A stretch of 64,000 nt of DNA from Larus michahellis (GCF_964199755.1 NC_133903.1:749001-813000), one strand, 5' to 3'; positions 34,859-48,500 are shown, numbered from the stretch's first letter. The notes: a model not told the origin generated them from the sequence alone. Numbers and translations are program-made.

Positions 34859-35800
34859 GTTCATAGCTTCAGCCAAAACACCTGCGGTTACCTACTACCA
34901 GCATTCTTTTTCCTTCTTGCATGGTAATACGTGTCAGTGCCTGGAGTTTTTGAGAGATTAGTTTTGCCTCCAGCTATCCCCCTATTTTTTCTTAAAAAGG
35001 CAAATGGGTAACACTCATGGCTATTGCTTATACGGCCCATTAAAAAATATCTTAAATTCTAAGAATTTTTCAGAGATTAATGGCTATATTTGTGTGATGC
35101 GTCAGGGTCTGGAAACCTGTCCCGTAACACTGGAGTTGAAAGTGAAGATTTAGGAACTTCCGAAAATCACCGTGCCTGGAAGGGCTGTGAGTTGAGCAGT
35201 TGAGGCCGGTGTCGCCTGAGCTCGCGGGAGCTTGTTGAGAGTCGGCTGTAGCGCGGTTCACCAGCCGGCCAGGGGCTCTGGTCTTCGCTGTCCTGCCAGG
35301 GGGAAGTTAGCATTGATGACAATGTTTGACTGATTTGATGAGTGAAGTGGCACATGCGTGAAATTGGCTACCAAATCTGAATAGTTATCTTGAGAGTTTT
35401 GGATCTGCTCTGGTAATTTTGAACCTCGCAAAGCATAATAACTTTTAAAGTACTTGTTAATGCGAACATCTATAAAGCTTTTTTAGATTGTAAGCTCTCT
35501 AGAGCAAGGTCGTTTTCTGGTCTGTGTTTCCGGAGCATCCAGCCTCCTGGAGTTTCTCTTTAGGGGGTCTCTGGGTGCCATTGTAGTACAAATAATAAAT
35601 AAGGGACAAAGGACTTATTTTTGCCGAAACTATGATAAAAATGCTTTAGTGTAGTCATAAGTTAGACAATGATTTATGTGATTACAAATTATTTGCTAAT
35701 GAAACCTGTAATGTGATCAGAATTCTTTCTGGGTTAGTGCTAGATTCTGGTATTACATAGCACAATAAATGAAGCAGGAACTCTTCAAAAAAGGAAAATG
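34859..35800 (+). other. BHLHA15: BHLHA15 3' UTR (probable)
   Basis: This is non-coding sequence after the TAG stop. AATAAA hexamers at 35594-35599 and 35764-35769 are candidate polyadenylation signals. No repeat or coding segment is seen. The end is uncertain. Confidence 0.5.
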
Positions 35801-36495
35801 AGCTTTTTTCCCCCGCTTCATCTTATTGTAAAAAGTTTTATGTCACTGAGGATCTCTCATTTCCTCTCATATTCTCGTGCCTGAGGAACAGCTGCGGTGC
35901 CCTGGTGGGGAGCGTGTTGGCTGCGGAGCCCCGTGTTCAGCTCCCTCCCTACGTCCCTGCAGCCCCGCGCCGGCGGCCGCTCTGTGCCGGGACAGCGGAG
36001 GCAGAACCGGGCACCTCCTGTGCCGAGAGGGCTGGTGACAGTGTGGTCCTGCGAGGCCGGGCTGTCCAGGGAGGAGCGGAGGCTGAGGATCTGTCGCGGA
36101 AGGGTTGTGCGGCACTGTGTGGATTGTAACATGCTGTGTGTTTTGCTCCAGCAGCGCTGATGGTGTGACGGTCTCGTTAACAGGTGAGGCTTCCAGACAG
36201 GCTGTAAGGGCTGTGAATTACCTTTCCCCACCGTAGCGATCTACGGGTATGATGTAGAACAACATAACGGTTTATTTGTGTAGTTGCCTTACTGGAGAGA
36301 GGAATTGATCCTGACGCAACTTGGGGTTTTCTTAGTTTCTAAACTGTTTTCAGACTTAAAATAGTTGTGATTAGCCCTTCCTGGTACTCAAGTGTTAATG
36401 AAGGTGTTACCTGCTCTCTTCTGGATTTGACGTGCCGTTACAGTGCTGTATCTTACTTCAGTCAACAGCTGCTCCTTATCAGTAAAGCCCTTAAA
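35801..36495. other. Intergenic spacer with a GC-rich patch
   Basis: A patch at about 35880-36120 is GC-rich and keeps short frames open on both strands, but encodes nothing recognisable. It may be regulatory. Confidence 0.5.
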
Positions 36496-36499
36496 TGTA

Positions 36500-36590
36500 A
36501 CCAAGGCGTTGGTGTTGGGGTAATGAGGGGGAACAGTTTTGAACTGAAAGAGGGGAGATTTAGATGAGATCTCAGGCAGAAATCAGGAAG
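36500..36590 (+). repeat. CR1 LINE internal-tail fragment
   Basis: The stretch gaacagttttgaactgaaag followed by AGGGGAGATTTAGATGAGAT matches the CR1 block just before its 3' tail (AACGGTTTTAAACTGAAAGAGGGTAGATTTAGA). It ends directly at the CGG run of the next CpG island. Confidence 0.85.
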
Positions 36591-36960
36591 CGGCGGCGGC
36601 GGCGCTGAGGCGCGTTGGCGGGCCCGTCCTCTCGCGAGAGGAGCCGCGGCCGCGCCGCTGCTGAGGGCGCTACGGGCGCCTCCGCGTGGGCCCGCTGCCG
36701 GGGAGAGCCGGGCCCGCGGGGCGCTGGGGCCGGACGCAGCGGCGGGCCCCGGGAGAGCGCCCGGAGGCCGCGCCGAGGGCCGGTCGGGCCCGCTGCCCGG
36801 GACGGGGGCTGGTGTGCGGGCGGGAGCCGCGGGGCTCTGCCCCGGCCGCGGCAGCCTCAGCGGCAGCTGCCGCTTGCGTCCCCCGGGAGGTGAGCGGGCA
36901 TGGCTGGCAGCGAGCTGCTCGTGCCGGGGTTGGAGGGCCCCTTCCCCTCAGGTCTGCGGG
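36591..36960 (+). promoter_or_regulatory. Orphan CpG island between BHLHA15 and TECPR1
   Basis: It starts with a (CGG) run at 36591-36603 and is dense in CpG and GC boxes for about 350 bases. A good plus-strand donor follows at 36890 (gggag|gtgagc). No known protein is encoded; the 92- and 106-codon frames are Arg/Gly/Ala-rich products of composition. It could be the promoter and first exon of an unannotated plus-strand RNA that would run antisense to TECPR1, or a BHLHA15 enhancer. The function is unknown. Confidence 0.6.
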
Positions 36961-37460
36961 TCGCCGTGACCAAGCGCTTGCAGATTACATCAGGGTTTTT
37001 TTGTAGGATTCTTTAAAGGTCATGAGTCTTCTAGACCAGTGCATTTTAGGGAAGATCAGAGAGTTTCCAGATACTAAGTGTCATCCCCAAAATGTTTTTG
37101 TGGGATCGCTGTGTTTGAATTGCTGTTTGGTTACTTTGGCAGAGGAAGGAAACCAGAGAGCTCTAAAACCAGTATTTTCACTGTGCCATTGATGAAGACC
37201 TGCACATCACTTTCAGAGCTAATTACTCACACTGCTGTTACAAATGTGGCCTTTAAATGCTTGTGGGCGTATATTTCTGACAGGACCGCCAGCAAACAAA
37301 GAGGCGTTATTGCAAAGACGAAGCCCCAAATGTCCGGCACTCCCTGGCTATAACTACAGCGGAGCTGGGGGTCACCCCCCGGACCCCGTCCCCAGCACAG
37401 GACGGCGGCGCTTCAATGGCGTGACAACTGCTCCTTCCACAATGCTGCTTTGCTACAAAG
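36961..37460. other. Spacer downstream of the TECPR1 end
   Basis: No gene or repeat family is recognisable between the orphan CpG island and the TECPR1 polyadenylation signals. Confidence 0.6.
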
Positions 37461-37466
37461 CGCTGC

Positions 37467-37504
37467 TTTATTGGACACATCAAAAGGGATAAATTACTTT
37501 TATT
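37467..37504 (-). terminator. TECPR1: Candidate TECPR1 polyadenylation signals
   Basis: Minus-strand AATAAA hexamers lie at 37504-37499 and 37472-37467, with TTTTGATGTGTCC between them as a GU-rich element. A third AATAAA at 37869-37864 could serve a shorter form. Confidence 0.5.
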
Positions 37505-39391
37505 TTTCAAAATTGCTTCAATTTAATGTAACTTTTGCTTATTTTAACCAGCCATAACACATTATTTTTTAAAATTAAATAGTTTTCTAAAGAATAGTTT
37601 TAGAAAGCAAATATTTAGTATTCAAACAGAAAGAACTTATAATTTATCTTTTGTTCACTTAAACCCAGCTTTTTACAGTAAAGCAAGGGAAACTTGGCAA
37701 TGCAGGGGAAAATGCAAAGGTACATTATAAAGCTTATTGTATGAAATCAGTTTGATTGTTGCATATGTAAACACTGACTATTAAAACAAAAAAAATATTT
37801 CTGATACGATGCAAAGAAAATACAATCCTAACAATTCTCTAAAAAATACACGTAGTAAAGTTATTTATTTGGACAAGATACTGTGCAAGTTATGCAAAAC
37901 CTATTACGGTCATTAATGCAACCATATTCTTTATGGTACTCCCACAACGCATGTATAAACCAGAAACCTCTAATCACGTACGGGAAAGATCAGCATGGGG
38001 TTTTTAATCAGTAAAGCATCTTGACTCTTCGTTCACATTTGGACTTAGAAACAGTGCTTTTCTTGGCATTAGAATACCAAATATATTCTTTAAATACGTG
38101 CAAACATAAGTTTTACTTCTACAAATACAGTACTGAGACCACATCACACTGCTCATCATATAAAAATAACTCCAGGTACAGTCACGCACAGAGAGCGAAA
38201 ACGATTGTAAACTGCTGCCAGGGGAAAAACATGGTGCCTTCCTGAAGCTGTTGGAGAGGCTTTTTCAGCACTTCCCAAGGACTGGATTTCAAACAGTAAT
38301 TTCACATCACAGTCATATTATGGTAAGACAGGGGAAAAAAGCTTTTGCGAACAGAAAGTGGCTTCATGTTGAAGAGGGCTGACTCAATCACTGACTAAAA
38401 CCAAAGGGCAGAGCTGCATTCTGAACCCACGTCAGCACAGGCCAGTACTGTCCTGCATTCCCACCGCTCTCCCTCAGAACCTGACTGACGACCTCCTCTT
38501 GGCTTTTACACGAGGAAAGCACCACTTGCAGGGACCCAGAACTCGGCCCAGGCGTCGGGTGCCCTCCGCCTCAGGAGGCAGGCAGCTGCAGCCGTGTGCC
38601 TCCATTGCCATGGCTCCAGGTGAGACGGAGACACAACACGACTGACCACAGCTGGGGCTGACAATTGAGGAAGAGACTTTGTCACGTAGACTGAACAGGG
38701 CCGCGCTCTCTATACAGTCTCGCTGAAACCAGTGGTTCCACTTCTTGATTAAGGTGTTACTCACTGTGAGCAAGGATAGCCCCTTACTGGTAACTGCACC
38801 CTAAGCCGAGTTGTAGAATTTGATTCTGCTGCCGGAGCAGGAGCAGCATGGCCCCAGCTGTACGTGTCTGTAAGCAGGGCTCACCTCAGCAGTTACCTGC
38901 CTGTATAAATCCTCCACCATCAGGACCAGCTATGTTTGCAGTGCAAATCCCTGGACCTGCCTGTAATTCAGCTCTGACATCTTCATCTCTGCTCAAATAT
39001 GAACCTGAGGAATAGCGTGCAAGGTGTGTGACCACGAGAGAAAGGTAAGGAAGGGAACTGCAATATTCATTAAAAAAGAAGTAAATGAAGTGATCTATCT
39101 GCAAAAATATTCACATTCGTATGGCTGTGTAGCAGCTACAGTAAAGGGTCAGAAATTCAGTGTGGCTAAAAAGCTTGCCTGCTTTGACAAAACTAGTAGC
39201 TCTAGCAAGTCACATTTTACACATGATGTAGTGGAAGGAATCAGTATTTAAAATACCTCATTGCGAATTCCAGTTCAGTAAAATGTATTAGTAGCACAAA
39301 AAGGTCATGTTTTTCTCTCCAGGCAATAGACATTTAGTTTCTTTTTAAATTATATGACTACGCTTGTTTGCAATGTGTAGGTGGCGACAGC
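37495..39391 (-). other. TECPR1: TECPR1 3' UTR (probable)
   Basis: Non-coding sequence of about 1.9 kb lies downstream of the TECPR1 stop on the minus strand. It is AT-rich toward its far end and has no repeat family. The extent is inferred from the polyadenylation signals. Confidence 0.6.
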
Positions 39392-39589
39392 TTAACAATT
39401 AACAGCATTTCTGTCTAGCTCTTGACTTTCACTGACCATCAGAGGGGTTTTAGAGAGCTCCCTTTTCCCTTTACTCTCCTCATCTTCCGACTCCTTTGAT
39501 CCCGCAGGGTGTTCCTCAGGAGCGTCACACACAGCGACCCTCGATGCTTCAGTTGCGTTTCCTCTGACTGTAATGTGCTCCCATCCACC
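39392..39589 (-). CDS. TECPR1: TECPR1 exon 25: last coding exon, charged tail
   Basis: It encodes GGWEHITVRGNATEASRVAV, the end of the last tectonin repeat, and then a Lys/Glu/Ser-rich tail (SKESEDEESKGKRELSKTPL) to the stop TAA at 39394-39392. The tail is poorly conserved and accounts for much of the extra length relative to the human protein. Confidence 0.93.
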   Translation of the reverse strand, partial: GGWEHITVRGNATEASRVAVCDAPEEHPAGSKESEDEESKGKRELSKTPLMVSESQELDRNAVNC

Positions 39590-42500
39590 CTGTAAAAGAT
39601 GTAGAAGGAAATATAAAAGGAGAAACATCACCCTGCAATTACAGTATCTGATGTGATGCTTTATGTCCGCTACTAGTTTGATACTCTTTTTTTTTTTCAT
39701 GAGGAGAGTAAACCTGCTCTGGGCTTGATCAGAAAAAAGGCTCCTTGTAAGACAAAACAGAGCGCGCCTCCCTGGCAGGGAGGCACAGAGGTGGCAACCT
39801 GAGGGTTGTTTTTGTTACAGGGAGTGGAGATTAGTAGGGTCAGGCATTCAGAACAGAGATATTGCAGGTTTTCCATCAGCTTAAAAGGGGCCAAACCCTT
39901 GGAATAGCCTTTCTCAAAACATTGAGGGTAACACAGGGAACAAGAATGAGGAACAATCACGTGCAGACTCAGAATTTTTAAACAGTGGGACTTACTTTAC
40001 TAATGTTTCCATTATAACTTTTACATCACGTATTTAAAATGAATACTTATCAAAGGCAAATAAAGGACTTCCCAGCTGTAACTGCATAACCCATTACATT
40101 AACTTGAAACGGGAACCTAAACCTGCAGAATAAAGGCTGGTTTCCCGCAGGTAGGTGCCAGCTTTAGCCAGGCGGCCTGTCCCGGCGCGCCCACGGGCAG
40201 CGCCGTGCCCGCAGCTCTCACCCCGATGCCGTAGTCCCACGAGAGGCCTTTGGGTTCCATCGGCTGAACCCCCGTCCGGTGGCAGACGGTCCCGCAGCTC
40301 AGGCTGTGACTTCCTTGCACTTTGTCAGCTATCACCCAGACCTGAAGAAAGCAAAGACAGGCAATAGCACGTGCTCTGCGTGCGGCTCCTCCCACGCGGC
40401 ACAAATGTAAGGCTGTCTGACCACTTCCAGAAATTAGTCTTGATCTTGAATAAGCCAAAACTGCTCTAATTTAGTCAGAGAGACACCCAACCAACCAACC
40501 AGATACCAGCGTTAGAATTAAAACGTTGTCAGGTAGTAAGACCTGGCAGGAGAAAGGTTAAATATATAAAATTGCCTCATTAAAGAAAAAAGAAAAAAAA
40601 TCCACGAGGCTTTTTACAGCAAAGGTCTGGCTGTGTCACTATTTCATTGGCATGATTTCTGTCTTGCTACCAGCACTCCGGCATTTAGACAATCACCTTA
40701 TGGAATAAAGTTAGTTAAACAAAAATACTTCTGAAGAACATTTAATTTAATTACAAAAGTATGTTAAGCACAATTTTTAATAAACCAATGAGATACAACG
40801 AAGCTTAATGCACACCTGGTCCAGGGGCCCGACAGACATTTTACGGATATTATTTGACACATGATCCCAAGTAGATCCTTGAGGGTAGCTGGGTGTGATG
40901 CCCTGCCGGTACCAGAGATTGCCTGTAAGATAAGGAGTCCCGGTTACTGCCCCGGACGTCTGCTTTGTACAGCGTGCTAGTGACCAGCGTAAGGCAGCCG
41001 TCCTTAACGCTCTGTGTCCTGTGGAAATGTGCTGCGGCTTTGACTAATGTGTTACAGTGAAGGACAATGAAGTTCCTACTTTGGAGTTTGTATTTCTGTA
41101 GTCATTCTTTATAACTTTTCTGGAAAACAGCAAATACTCTGTTTTGTAAAATTTCTTGGGGGAAAATGTTCACATAAAGAACTATGTACTAGAGAAGGAA
41201 AACAAATGGGATTAAGATCCCTGAAGGAGGCTGGCGTTAAAGGCTTTTTTCTTTCACAAAAGGATGCTTCATAATTTATCTTGCAACAACGGTGCTATTT
41301 CTAGGTTTTTGCAACAGACAGGTATTCCTCATCGGTTTTTGTATGTTCTAGGGTTTCAGACAAAATCCTACCCTGCAGTTCTCGTCTTTGAGATGCACCT
41401 CTCCCTGCCCCCAGGAACTGCACAGCTGCTGGATGGCCGCTGTCTAGGGCACTATCAGATACAACAAAGCCCACCTCTTACAGATCAGCAATTAAGCGGG
41501 CTGCCCACTCCATCCCTTCCAGCAGGAAAGGACTCCTCTTGGAGCAGCAGGCATCGGCTGTCCAAGCACAGGCTCTAACTCAGCCTCTCCTTTTTAAGTT
41601 AAGCTGATGTATATGATTATTTTTTTGGTAGCATTGGTAAATAATTTTTTAAAATCCTTACCGTTTTTATCCAACACAAACACAGATGTTCGTCCCACTG
41701 AGACTTGTTTTAACTTTTGTTTTTGAGGTGAAGGAATATGGTACCAACAGTCACCTAAAGGTCAGAAATACTTGAGTAAAACATTGAGAAAACAGAATTA
41801 TGCATGGGAAGTCTTGGCGATGTCTGCAGTTGAAACACACCGCCATGCAAGAAAGCTGTGAGTGACACTATGCTCTATATATTTTTACTAGACTGTTTTT
41901 AGAAACAAACACTTTAAATCACACAAGTGACGAGCAAATTAACTGCTATAATTATCATGAGTACTATTCACGGGCGCTGTTTTGCACAGCTATGGGAAAG
42001 GCCTCTGCCAAACAGATTTGTCTTCTTGGGATATGGCCGCATAGTAGAGCTTACACACCGTACGAGCTGCAGACTGCGCCAAAAAAGCACAGGTCCTCAC
42101 CTGCCGGTTTCTTGGGAGACACCGAGCCCCGGTAGAAGGCAGAGCCGTCTCTAGCAATAGCCCACACTTGGTAAAAGGCTCCCACTGAGAGGGAGATGAA
42201 GGGCTGATCTGTTCCCACATGAAGCCAGGATGTTCCCTGACAAATCATGGAAGAGGAATTAGGAAGCAACGGTTAAAAACTCCACAACAGAATATTGTTG
42301 ATTATTGCCAAATGGAAAAAAACCAGAAAGTCAAAAATACTCTGAAGAATAATTCCTGTGCTTTGTGACTGAACAGAAACAAGGCCTCTGATCCTCAAAA
42401 GCTACTCGGATGTTTAACTCCCTGCAGTCAATAGCTATGCTGAACTGTACAGGGCTGAACTGTACAGGGCCTTTTCTGTTGAAATTGCTGGAATTAGGCA

Positions 42501-45500
42501 CGCGCGTGTCTCTGAAGAGCTGAGCTACAGGCCTTTCGTTTGGTTTTTTTTTTTTTTAATAACGCCTTTTTTGGTTACACAGTGTAATAGTCTCACAAGA
42601 ATTGACCGATACAGGGCTTCAGATTCCAGACACAATACTCCAGTGCCTGCTGGTGCACTGTTGTACAGAGCCGTGCTATTGGAACTGACTGAACAGAAAG
42701 AAAAACATAAAATTCCTATACGTTTTCAACTTCTTGCAGTTTTTCTCCAAATTCCACTGGAGTATACTAATAGTGGTTTTTTCCCTCTGTTACAAATATG
42801 GCTTAAAATTAGCGTGTATCAACCCTCATTTCTTGTTCCAGCACGTGACTACTATTAAGAAAGAGGTATTGCTGTTGAAGTACTGGCACTGTTTGTTCCT
42901 TTCCGCTTACTTTAGTGGATGTTTGCTAATTAAATCTGTCCCAGTTCACAGAAAGAAAGTCAAATCTGTAGGTATGTCCAGGCCCACCTGCCTTTTAGAG
43001 AAGCAGAGCAATTTCCAGGCCCAGAAAAGTCAATGGACAAACTCGTGTGATATTAACAGGCGTTCGACTGGGACCATAGTTTAGAGAAATTCCTTCCCTG
43101 GGCAGTTTATTTAAATGGGATACACACATTATCAACAATTAAAAAAAAAAAAAAGAAAAAAGAGGCAATAAGCTGTGAGTGCAGAAAGTGGAAGCACAAT
43201 GCTTCATGGGCGGATACACAGGGGCTGAGAGAGGCTCCTGCAGGAGGGTGGCACAAGCTGAGGCGGACGATGCAAGAGAAGCGCTGCTGTAAGCAGTGTG
43301 GGCAGCAAACTGTGCTACACTTGATGGACAAGGACTTTCAAATCAGGGATGTTACAGGGAAAAAAAAAACCCAAGGTGCTGTAAGAGAAGGCACTGCTCA
43401 ATTGTGTGTTTGTACTTCCATCATTACGTAAATACATCAATAAGGCAGTAAAAATAAAGAGGGAGCCTTACAGCTGGGTTTTGCTGTGTCACTCCGAGCC
43501 TGCAGAGCACGTCTCCTTTGTCACTGATTGCCCACAGTGCTACTGCTTCTTCGCCATCTGCGTCTGCGCTGGGAATTATGGAGATGTCCCACAGGGTCAC
43601 AGGAGGCACTTCCAGCCACGGCCCGTTGGTGACTATCTTACATTTTCTGAAGCAAAAAAAAACCCACCCCAAACCCATCAGAAGTATGTACTTTGTATAA
43701 CTGAATTTTGTTTCCCAGCCCATTGTTGACTTCAGCACAAACAATCCTGAAGTCTTTTCATTAAGTAGGTACAGTAAGTATTAGTATTTTTAATTTGAAA
43801 AGCGCTTATAGCAATCAAATAATGTTTTGCATCAGGTTTTGAATTTTGACATATTACTGATTTCTCAAAGCTTCTGTTTTTCCAAAAAAGTTACTTTATA
43901 AAGCCAAGGCCACCCAAGAACAAGCAGCTTGTGCTGCGCTGCTCCCTCGCGCGCCCAAATGCACTGGGCGACAGCTGGGTAACAAATATTTGACCCCAGC
44001 TGAGAAAATCCACACCGGGGTCATTCCTTCCTCTGTTGCGGCTAAGGAATTATTTTGCAATTAGGTTTTTGGTGGGGCCCGTTAAACATAGCATCTTGAG
44101 GTGGGCAGAGATAAGGCAGCTCTAAATTAAAGAGTGGTGTATTTTTTCTGTGGAAAATACAACACAGTAGTGCTGTCTATTAGGAAACTGTGGTAGATTC
44201 TGTCATCACAAGGGTAATTTTTATGTATGTCATAAAAAACCCAGGACATTCCTCTGTTCTCCAGTTCTGAAAAACTGGATCCAGCCCTGAGCCGTTCCCT
44301 ATTTGTTTTCAATTTTCAACTGACAGTTAAAACAAGAGGGAACGTTTAGACTTGAGGGTATTTCTCAAGTTGCTCATTTTATTTGAAGTCACCATTTTGA
44401 TGACTGGATGTTGCTCATTTTGCTGCATGTCCTGGAACAACAACGGTTTCATGCTTCAGGACCTTACTTCGAAGAGTTTTGTACAAGGGCCAGAATACTA
44501 GCTTTGGAGCTCAGTAACAAAGAGAACAATGCGGAACTGAAAGTTCACAGCAATTTATTAGCATAGCTATTGGATACTCTAGTATAGAAAGCATAGGAAC
44601 GCTGGAAAAACAGCGAATGCACAGACTTTCCCTGCTTACTACACCAGAATATAGTGGCTGTTTGCTATTTTCCAGGTTCCACATGAACAGGGTGTACTGT
44701 GACTTAAATGGGGCTGGGATTACCTGTGGCTAGTATGCAGTACGTGGAATTCATAAACTATTAACATACAAAACATTACCAGTTGTTACAAGTGACCTAG
44801 TATGTACTAATATACCTAGACTCCACTGTTCCTTAATCATTCACCATACGGAAAATCAGATTCAGGGACTAACTAGCTGACTTTTATCTACAGAGCCCAC
44901 AGAATCAAATTGGTATCTATCTGGAAAAGCTTAAAATTAAAGCCACAATGCTAAAGATCATCAGCCTCTCTATTGCAGATGGGTTATTTATTGCAGGTTT
45001 CTTTACTACCGCTCTTGTTGTTGGGTGACGAGACCCTTCCCCTCATAACTAAAGGGCACTTCTAGGGAACGGTTAACACTCAAGTTCAAAACTTTTATTT
45101 ATATCTTAGTTCCTCACCTCGCCCAGCGCCTCCGTCGGACAAAGTCTTTCATTGTCTTGTGACCATGGTAGGACCTACCAAAACAGACATAAACAGGTGT
45201 TCACGTGGATGTCAGAGCACATCCAGTTTCAGCGCCAGCCCATGTATCTGCCCGCCAGACACCCCTGCTGACTTCAAGACGCTGGACACTACTGTTTGCC
45301 AGGCTCACTTTGCTGCCCTGCCTCCCTGGCAAATGTCAGCGTTACTGTCCCCATAAGAAGGGAGAAATCGGGGCACGCTCCTCCCTGCTAAAGCACAGTT
45401 AATGTGTAAAACAGCAAACGAGTAGAAATGAGGGCTTAAGTACGACATTTGCCTGCTGGCATGTGGGGTTGAAGGTGGCACATGCTTACGCTGGAAAGTC

Positions 45501-48500
45501 TGCTGCGTACTGCCAGCCTTCCCGATCAGTTCCGCCCGAAGTATTAAAGTCAATGTACCAATCGGATACCTATTGTCAAAAGGAGACAATAACAAGCACA
45601 ATCAACACCTAATGTATAATAAAAATAACCTCCTCCACTATTTCCCTCCAGCTTTTGGAGTGCAAAAACTTGCCAGAAACCTTCTAGTTCTTGCAATGTA
45701 AATTCGTACAGAAGTTCCCAAGTCTTTTTAATTCAGTTGAAGAGAAAAGGATCAAAACAGAAGTCTAAGTCCCACTGAACAAAAGAATCCCACTCAATGC
45801 TTAACGTTCTTTTGACCGTGTAAGATTATTGCTGTTGTATAAATGGGGAAACCGAGGTTAAATATTACGACAAATCCAGGAAGAAAATCTGGGTCATTGG
45901 AGCCCAAGTCTTGTATCCTACTTGCTAAGCTTTGCCTTCTTAGTAAAAAGACTTTTAAGACAAAATTTACCCAAGACCACTGCGGAGAAGGAGGCTTGGT
46001 ATTGAGTTTTGTACATTCCTGCAGGCCCGAGGCATCGCTCCACATGTATCTGTCCGTGGGCAGACCTCTGCGGTGGAACAGCGTACAAGGAGTGCAAGGT
46101 CATTTACAACAGAGCATCAAAAGGCCAGGGAAGAAAAACCTATTATTTGTGGCACTTCCTACTTTCACACACGACACAATCTTCCATCAGAAATCTCTGT
46201 ATTTAGAACTAGCATGTGAGTGATGAGGACAGTGGGAAAGAATCTGTACAGCTGTTTCCAGTTACACCAAACTTGAGGACCACGTAAACTTTTGTTTTGC
46301 TACAAATGCATTTTGAATGGATAATTACAAATCTATAAAATGGAGAAACACTGCTCCTTCCGTCTCTTGTTAACAATAAATGTTGGAGGAGACTGAAGAT
46401 AGAATAACTGTAATAACTGTTCTGAAAAGCTGGAACAAACCCCTTGTTTCTTTTGACAGTAGTAACAAATTACAGTAAATAAATACAATAAATTGAGTAA
46501 ATAACCTGCTGCTATATCCGGTGACTGGGTTCCACCGTTGGTTCTCATAGATGTAAACACATTTCACGTCTGACTGCGTATAAATGTTATCAGCACTACT
46601 GGCCAGTCCTGGGAGAAAGAAATGATTTGGATTATAGAAAAGTTAAACCTTAAAGACACTACATTTTAAATTCCAATAGCCACAGTAATATTGCCCATTA
46701 TCCTATTTCTCACTCTTAAGATGAGAATATAAATATATATATATAAAAATAAAAAAACTGCAATAGCGATTCCTTCCGACCATGTGGCCTGTTGGCTGTG
46801 TAACCCCCCGTCAGTTAGGTGAAGGAGGGACAGCTGAAATAGCCTGAAGAGCCGACGCAGGCAGGGAGATGAGCAGGGAACGCGCACACCGCAGCAGACC
46901 AACGCTCCCTACCTTGAATGAAGCCACCTCCGTATCCGCCAGTGTAAACCCACGCTGTGTGGTCATAGCCTATGCCCCACACTATGCCTCGGTTATTGCA
47001 CTCTATCAGTCGAAGATGACCTCCAACTTGACGCCAAAACCTGCCCGAGAAAGGACATTTTACATTTACTCTACACCACATCCATGAGGAATGCACGCCT
47101 TCCCCTCCTAGAACTCAACAATCTTAAGGAGAGGCAACTTTACACACTCGTCTGCTCAACCTCTGCGCAACCTGCAAGGGACGGCAGCAGCCACGGAAAG
47201 CACGTCCCTCTGAACAGCTACGGAGAGGTTTGCGGGAAGGAGCCTGTCTGCCTCCACTTGGAATTTTCACGCCTTGAAGTATTTTACTTTCCTTTTATTT
47301 TATATGTATTTTATACATATATATGTTTTTAATCACCAATTAGGATGATCTTGCTAGAATCTTTACATCTTAGTGGCCATCAATTGCCTCAGCTTTAACT
47401 TTACCCTCATTTTTTTAAAATCTAGGAATTTCCTTTATTTAACAAGAAAACAAATAATTTATGTATTTGCTATGGAGCTTAGTAAAAACAAGGGCTTTAA
47501 TTCTTCCTATTCTTATCTTTGCAAGATAATCCTCTCTGGGGCTTTACACAGCCAGTTGGCCACAGTACTTTCTGGGGAAGAATGGGGAAAATAAAGAGGA
47601 GAATTTTAGTTATCAGAATGGCCGGAGATCACCCAGGTCACAGAGCCCCAGGCTAAGATGCCAGAGCACATCAGCCTCGGGATTTGCCAGATGCTGAAGG
47701 TGCTCCACCCTGAAGGAAAAGGACGAAAGGATCTCTCGGGTATTATTCCAAAACACATTGTGCAGGTAACCTGAAACAGAGGGTATTTTTTAAATTGAAG
47801 ATTGGCCTTTAACCCAGCAGTTCTGAGGCTGGTGATTTTTACTTGGAGAGTCTGCAGTACTGTATTGTCACAGGGATAACAGAAACTGCAAAGGAGCTGC
47901 TCCTGGACTGTAATGGCTAAAACGGACTGAGAAGTTCAGATTTCCTGACTCGGATAAAACTGAAAGCTCCGATTACATTAGAATTATAGTGACTAGGATT
48001 ACTTTTAGTCTAGGCCATCTCTTATTTAAATAATTATGGCATTAAAGATGCAATCACAAAAATACGGGATCTCAATGAGAAAGGCTTTTGAAATTGCACG
48101 AAATAGCTCTAGCATCTAAGAATTAAAATATAATTTGGTGAATTTCTTCAGATGTACTTATGACTGTGAAGGCAGCCGTTAACCTTGTCACCGACAGACA
48201 CCTGCGGTGCACTACGCACCCGACAACCCATGAGAGCCCCTGACACGCCACAAAAGAGAGTCCCGGCACCCCATGCAGCAAGAACAGCTTCTGAAACCTC
48301 TCACATTTGATCGCATGGCATCAGGTGTGGCCCGGCCTCCAGTTCAGGACTCGGCTCACTCACAAAGATGTCTCCTTTGCAAGTAACGGACCAAATGGCA
48401 TGGTGAGAAGGAGGGCCTTGAATCCGTCTGCTTTCACAGCAGGACATGTTCAGCAGAGACAGCTACGAAGCAAGACGCAGAGAACCGAAAGCTTCCCTTT

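Noticed and set aside
36615..37006. 92- and 106-codon frames in the orphan CpG island
   Set aside because: They are Arg/Gly/Ala-rich with no domain and no support as protein; the region is kept only as a possible promoter.
46735..46760. AT-rich run considered as an (AT)n microsatellite
   Set aside because: It is too short and interrupted to count as more than local composition.
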